This document shows, piece by piece, positions 6,633 through 9,576 of a stretch of DNA of 9,576 nucleotides (position 1 is its first letter; each line of letters opens with the position of its first letter). This stretch comes from Sulfuricella sp. GTDB taxonomy: Bacteria; Pseudomonadota; Gammaproteobacteria; Burkholderiales; Sulfuricellaceae. The DNA lies in NCBI GenBank assembly GCA_019911785.1, contig JAIOJM010000016.1, positions 1 through 9,576 on the forward strand, given 5' to 3'. The translations under genes and the position numbers were made by a program. The notes under the pieces are model-generated. The model saw only the letters and a list, made by a program, of their open reading frames with translations, did no database searches and was not told the DNA's origin.

Positions 6633-8813
6633 CTATTTGTCCGAATGTTCGTTTTTGTCCTTGTCCCCACTCAGGACGGACAATTTCTCCCCTATCCGCA
6701 CTGTCTTGTCCACTTGCAGGCTTTTAGGCAGGGCGTGGGTGATGAACAGCATGGTCACTTTGCCTTTGAGCTGGTTGATGGTGCGGGCGAAGTGTTCCGC
6801 AGTGTGCGGGTCGAGGTTGCTGGTGGATTCGTCGAAGATCAGGATTTTCGGGCGTTTGAGCAGGGCGCGGGCGATGGCGAGGCGCTGCTTTTGCCCGCCC
6901 GAGAGTCCCACGCCGCGCTCGCCGATTTCGGTCTGGTAGCCTTGGGGGAGTTTTTCTATGGTGTCGTGGATTTCCGCCATGCGGCAGGCCTGCACGACAT
7001 GGTCGAAGGTGGCGTGGGGGTTGGCCATCAGCAGGTTGTCGTAGATCGTGCCGGAAAACAGCACGGTTTCCTGCGGCACGACGCCGAAGTAGCTGCGCAG
7101 TTCGTTGGCGGAAAAATGGCGGATGTCGGTGCCGTCGATCTTGATCTGCCCGTCCGCCGGGGCGTAGAAGCCCAGCAGCAGCTTGGCGAGGGTGCTTTTT
7201 CCTGAGCCGGACGGACCCATGATGACGACGGTTTCGCCGGGGTTTACCTCCAGGCCGAAATCGCGGTAGAGGTAGGGCAGGTCTTCGCTGTAGCGGAAAC
7301 TCAGTCCTTCGACTTCGATCTTGCCCTGGTTGCCGCCGACACGGGTGGGGATCAGGGAATAAGGTTCGGTCGGGGCGTTCATGATGTCGCCCAGGCGCTT
7401 CACCGACATGCTTGCCTGCTGGAACTGCTGCCACAGCCCCACCAGGCGCAGCATGGGCTGTGAGAGCTTGCCGGAGAACATCTGGAACGCCACCAGCATG
7501 CCGATGGTAAAGTCGGTGCCGCTCATCACGATATAGGCGCCAACCACCAGGATCAGCAGAGTCATCATCTGTTCCAGGGTGTTGGCCGCGACGTTGTAGG
7601 TGTTGCCGATCTGCTTCATGCGGAAGCCGGCGTGCAGGTAGTCGGCGAGGTAGTCGCCGTAGCGGCTTTTAAGCTGCGGCTCCATCTGCAGGCTCTTGAC
7701 CGTTTCCAGGCCGGAGACATATTCGGTGACGAAGGCCAGGTTGCGCGCGCCGAGCAGGAATTGCTCGCTCATCCGCGCTTGGAATAATGGCGCCATCATC
7801 AGGCTCATGCCGATGATCACGCCCAGTATGGACAGGGCAATCAGCGTCAGTACTACGCTGTAGTAGAACATGATGGCAACGAAGATGAGCAGGAACGGCA
7901 GGTCGAGGATCAGCGTGACGGCAGCGCTCGCCACAAATTCGCGGATGCTTTCCACGCCATGCAAACGGGCGGAGATGACGCCGGTTTGGCGGTGCTCGAA
8001 GTAACGCGTCGGCAGGGCGAAGAGGTGTTCGAACACGGCGCTGCCCAGCACCGCATCGACCCGGTTGCCGGTATGCAGCACCAGGTACTGGCGCACCCAG
8101 GTGAGCAGGGCGGAAAAGATCATGAACACCGCCAGGCCGACGGCGATGACAATCAGCGTGCTTTCGGTGCGATGCACCACGACTTTGTCGATGATGACCT
8201 GGGTGAACAGGGGCGTGGCAAGCGCCGCCAGTTGAATGATCAGGGAAGCGATCAGCACGTCGCGCCAGATCGGCTTGTGCTTGAGCAGCTCGGGCACGAA
8301 CCAGCGGAAGCCGAAGACGGTCTCTTTAACGGCGTCGGGGTCCTTGATGGCTTTGGGGCCGGGTTTCAGGAGAAAGGCAGTGCCGGCGAAGCGGGCAGCG
8401 AACTCGTCCGGGGTGACGATCTCCGGCACATTGCTGCCGGCCATGAAGATTACGATGCGCTCGGCGGTGGCTTCGGAGACCAGCGCCAGGGAGGCGGCAA
8501 GTCGGTCATCCGCCGGTTTATCTTCCCCCGTGCTCCCCTCCGTCTGGGTCTCATCGGCGTTTTTGGCAGGGGCATGAACGACTGCGAGGCAGGGCAACCG
8601 TTGCCCGAGAATTGCCTCTGCGGTACAGGTCTTGGCGCGAGTTTTGAAGCCCAGGGCACGGGCTGCCTGGATTAGCGTTTCAAGGGTGTAGGGCGGCGGA
8701 AACCGCTGGAGGAGCAGTTCCGGGTCGAAGGGAATGCGGTTGAGCGCGCAGAAGCTTCCGAGCGCCCACAGGAGAACGGAACCGTCCAGCCGGGTATGCG
8801 ATTGGAAGCGCAC
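6633..8813 (-). CDS. Type I secretion ABC transporter, HlyB-like with degenerate C39 domain
   Basis: This 726-residue inner-membrane transporter has three parts. Residues 1-150 form a C39-like domain in which the peptidase cysteine is absent: the expected Asp-Cys-Gly region reads LDGSVLLWAL, as in HlyB. It should therefore bind and not cleave its substrate. It carries an unusual acidic insert at about 82-105. Transmembrane helices lie around 186-205, 218-238, 296-344 (two) and 412-432. The nucleotide-binding domain has Walker A GPSGSGKST (533-541), Q-loop Q581, signature LSGGQ (637-641), Walker B ILIFDE (657-662) and H-loop His693. It would power export of the RTX protein together with an HlyD-type adaptor and TolC, neither of which is in the window. 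The start is GTG at 8813; no ATG lies between it and an in-frame upstream stop, and I see no clear ribosome site, so translation may be inefficient or differently controlled. Confidence 0.96.
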   Translation of the reverse strand: MRFQSHTRLDGSVLLWALGSFCALNRIPFDPELLLQRFPPPYTLETLIQAARALGFKTRAKTCTAEAILGQRLPCLAVVHAPAKNADETQTEGSTGEDKPADDRLAASLALVSEATAERIVIFMAGSNVPEIVTPDEFAARFAGTAFLLKPGPKAIKDPDAVKETVFGFRWFVPELLKHKPIWRDVLIASLIIQLAALATPLFTQVIIDKVVVHRTESTLIVIAVGLAVFMIFSALLTWVRQYLVLHTGNRVDAVLGSAVFEHLFALPTRYFEHRQTGVISARLHGVESIREFVASAAVTLILDLPFLLIFVAIMFYYSVVLTLIALSILGVIIGMSLMMAPLFQARMSEQFLLGARNLAFVTEYVSGLETVKSLQMEPQLKSRYGDYLADYLHAGFRMKQIGNTYNVAANTLEQMMTLLILVVGAYIVMSGTDFTIGMLVAFQMFSGKLSQPMLRLVGLWQQFQQASMSVKRLGDIMNAPTEPYSLIPTRVGGNQGKIEVEGLSFRYSEDLPYLYRDFGLEVNPGETVVIMGPSGSGKSTLAKLLLGFYAPADGQIKIDGTDIRHFSANELRSYFGVVPQETVLFSGTIYDNLLMANPHATFDHVVQACRMAEIHDTIEKLPQGYQTEIGERGVGLSGGQKQRLAIARALLKRPKILIFDESTSNLDPHTAEHFARTINQLKGKVTMLFITHALPKSLQVDKTVRIGEKLSVLSGDKDKNEHSDK

Positions 8814-8998
8814 GGAGACTTTGCTGTTGTTCTTGTGTGCGTGAGATGGCCGCTAGCCTGTCCTTGCACTCCCTTTGCAGGCGGGTGACAAACCGCAGAG
8901 ACTTGATGGGCAGATCGCCGCCCCGTCAGCCGCAAGAGCGAGGACCGTTCTTGGCTCAATATTGAAGACCATCCCATTCCCCTTTTTTTTTATTTGAT
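8814..8998 (-). other. GC-rich untranslated leader of the operon
   Basis: No convincing gene lies here. Read towards the transporter, an A-rich run (8990-8982) is followed by about 130 bases that can fold locally: GTCCTCGC near 8946 can pair with GCAAGGAC near 8861 with one mismatch, and shorter GC stems lie between. It resembles a structured 5' leader, but I could not match it to a known riboswitch consensus. A frame starting at 8977 overlaps the transporter out of frame and has no recognisable protein features. Confidence 0.35.
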
Positions 8999-9041
8999 AT
9001 TTCGTGCCCTGATGATTTATGCGATCTAACGGGCACGAAAT
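8999..9041 (-). promoter_or_regulatory. Perfect 11-base inverted repeat upstream of the operon
   Basis: ATTTCGTGCCC (8999-9009) and GGGCACGAAAT (9031-9041) are exact inverted copies separated by 21 bases. The separation is about three helical turns centre to centre, which suits a dimeric or tetrameric regulator bound at both arms; as RNA it would be a stable hairpin with a large loop. It sits about 190 bases before the transporter start. In the operon direction it is followed by A residues and not T residues, so it is not a standard terminator. Confidence 0.55.
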
Positions 9042-9090
9042 TATTTACTCCCCACTTATAAAAGGATATCAAGGTCTGGAGTTCATGAAT

Positions 9091-9120
9091 ATAGGGGAAA
9101 CCCCTATTCGCCAATAGGGG
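9091..9120. promoter_or_regulatory. Overlapping palindromes built from three ATAGGGG half-sites
   Basis: ATAGGGG (9091-9097), CCCCTAT (9101-9107) and AATAGGGG (9113-9120) give two perfect inverted repeats sharing the middle arm: a 7-base stem with a 3-base loop, and an 8-base stem with a 4-base loop (CCCCTATT-cgcc-AATAGGGG). As DNA this looks like a double operator for a dimeric regulator. As RNA the two hairpins are mutually exclusive. It lies about 280 bases upstream of the transporter, next to AT-rich sequence (9072-9040) that could hold the promoter, although no good -35/-10 pair with standard spacing was found. Confidence 0.5.
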
Positions 9121-9200
9121 GTAATACGAAAAAGGGGGGGGCGGCAATCTGTGCCTTAGGTGCTGAGCAAGGCGTACTTAGGACTTTGAACTCAGCAAGT

Positions 9201-9269
9201 GTGGCCCGGATGAAACAAAGTGAAACCTGGGTGAAGCTCCCGGATTCCGCTGCGCTGCATCCGGGCTAC
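9201..9269. repeat. REP-like dispersed palindromic element
   Basis: The ends GTGGCCCGGATG (9201-9212) and CATCCGGGCTAC (9258-9269) are inverted copies with one difference. The inner arms (ACCTGGG against CCCGGAT, AAAGTG against CGCTGCGC) are imperfectly complementary, giving a long hairpin. Elements of the form GTAGCCCGGATG...CATCCGGGCTAC are familiar as intergenic repeats in many beta- and gammaproteobacterial genomes. It separates the phosphorylase-like gene from the operon control region. Confidence 0.65.
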
Positions 9270-9293
9270 AACTGACTTTATGAATCAATGCAG

Positions 9294-9319
9294 GGCGGGT
9301 TAGCGCAGCGTAACCCGCC
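9294..9319. repeat. Second intergenic palindrome, GGCGGGTTA/TAACCCGCC
   Basis: GGCGGGTTA (9294-9302) and TAACCCGCC (9311-9319) are exact inverted copies around GCGCAGCG. This is a common dispersed-repeat type in proteobacterial intergenic DNA and sits 24 bases from the preceding REP-like element. No T-run follows on either strand, so I do not call it a terminator. Confidence 0.6.
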
Positions 9320-9354
9320 AATCCACGGTAGGTTATGGCCTGACGACATTTTGT

Positions 9355-9366
9355 GCCCTTTAGGGC
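9355..9366 (-). terminator. Weak hairpin after the phosphorylase-like gene
   Basis: GCCCTTTAGGGC is a short palindrome 16 bases after the stop codon of the upstream gene. In the gene's direction it is followed by ACAAAATG and not a U-tract, so any termination would be weak. The whole region 9381-9270 otherwise holds only repeats. Confidence 0.25.
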
Positions 9367-9381
9367 AAACCCACCATCAAT

Positions 9382-9576
9382 TTAAAGCCAAACCATCAAC
9401 CCCATCTCCAGCGGATGGGTCAGGAGTTCCTGCCAGGGGTAAACGCGGATCCTGTAATCAAGATGTCCACACCGGTCGGGGGCCAGGTCGAGGGCGAACA
9501 GATGCTCCCCGGTCGCCTCCACGAGCCCTTGGAACGAGAAGCTGAAGTGCTGGTAATTCTTCATCTCCTTGCGAGT
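9382..9576 (-). CDS. 3' end of an alpha-glucan phosphorylase-like gene
   Basis: Sixty-four codons are open from the window edge to TAA at 9384-9382. The end of the product (LDYRIRVYP, then LTHPLEMGLMVWL) resembles the C-terminus of glycogen/alpha-glucan phosphorylases, which release glucose-1-phosphate from storage glucan and typically end in a motif like RVxPYHPxLxHPxExGLxxW. A methionine at 9564 is preceded by AAGGAG, but the frame continues upstream and the sequence fits a protein tail, so the true start is taken to lie outside. It has the same orientation as the operon but is separated by about 570 bases and by repeats, and is unlikely to share its function. The identification rests on a short stretch. 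Confidence 0.65.
   Translation of the reverse strand, partial: TRKEMKNYQHFSFSFQGLVEATGEHLFALDLAPDRCGHLDYRIRVYPWQELLTHPLEMGLMVWL

Noticed and set aside
7959..8675. 238-codon plus-strand open frame opposite the transporter
   Set aside because: It lies antisense to well-conserved transporter sequence and its low-complexity product has no recognisable domain.
8850..8950. Cyclic-di-GMP (GEMM) riboswitch
   Set aside because: A few GEMM-like strings such as GACAAACC occur on the opposite strand, but the conserved core and receptor pairing are absent.
9040..9072. Sigma-70 promoter with TTGATA at 9072-9067 (minus strand)
   Set aside because: The -35 is good but the only -10-like sequences lie at poor spacing or match weakly, so it was not listed as a feature.
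8956..9147. 63-codon minus-strand frame in the control region
   Set aside because: It spans the palindromes, starts in a proline run from a C-rich tract, and has no ribosome site or recognisable features.

Overview
The window reads as one compact minus-strand operon from a Gram-negative bacterium, probably a beta- or gammaproteobacterium. The support is a type I secretion ABC transporter, an FrpC-like RTX protein, a Sel1 lipoprotein, periplasmic export signals, and palindromic intergenic repeats of a kind scattered through many genomes of these classes. Genus cannot be read from the sequence.

Layout, read right to left in the direction of transcription. At 9576-9382 is the 3' end of a gene resembling alpha-glucan phosphorylase. 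About 570 bases without a convincing gene follow (9381-8814), holding dispersed-repeat hairpins and, nearer the operon, two strong palindromic elements. The operon then runs: an HlyB-type ABC transporter starting at GTG (8813-6633); an in-frame remnant of a second transporter C-terminus (6632-6492); a radical SAM/SPASM enzyme (6492-5119); a Sel1-repeat lipoprotein (5092-4649); a 63-codon orphan copy of an internal piece of the RTX gene (4553-4362); a secreted protein with an LprI-type lysozyme-inhibitor domain (4365-3409); and a large RTX protein (3393 to beyond base 1). The RTX gene is open for 1131 codons and leaves the window.

The RTX protein has a T4-lysozyme/pesticin-like N-terminus (about residues 28-225), a short RTX block, a proline-rich linker, an FrpC-like calcium-binding module (about 473-640), an FrpC-like helical region (about 645-840), and further RTX repeats with haemolysin-type calcium-binding related modules. 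A lysozyme-inhibitor-like gene lies 15 bases upstream of a gene with a lysozyme-like N-terminus. The simplest reading is a secreted peptidoglycan-directed toxin with its own immunity protein, exported by the transporter at the head of the operon.

The radical SAM/SPASM enzyme in the middle of the operon is the least expected component, since known RTX systems use acyltransferases and not radical SAM maturases. Its substrate is unknown; the RTX protein, the lipoprotein and the orphan 63-residue product are candidates. Two partial duplications, one of the transporter tail and one of an RTX segment, show that the locus has been rearranged, as toxin-immunity loci often are. No membrane fusion protein (HlyD type), TolC or HlyC-type acyltransferase is present in the window.
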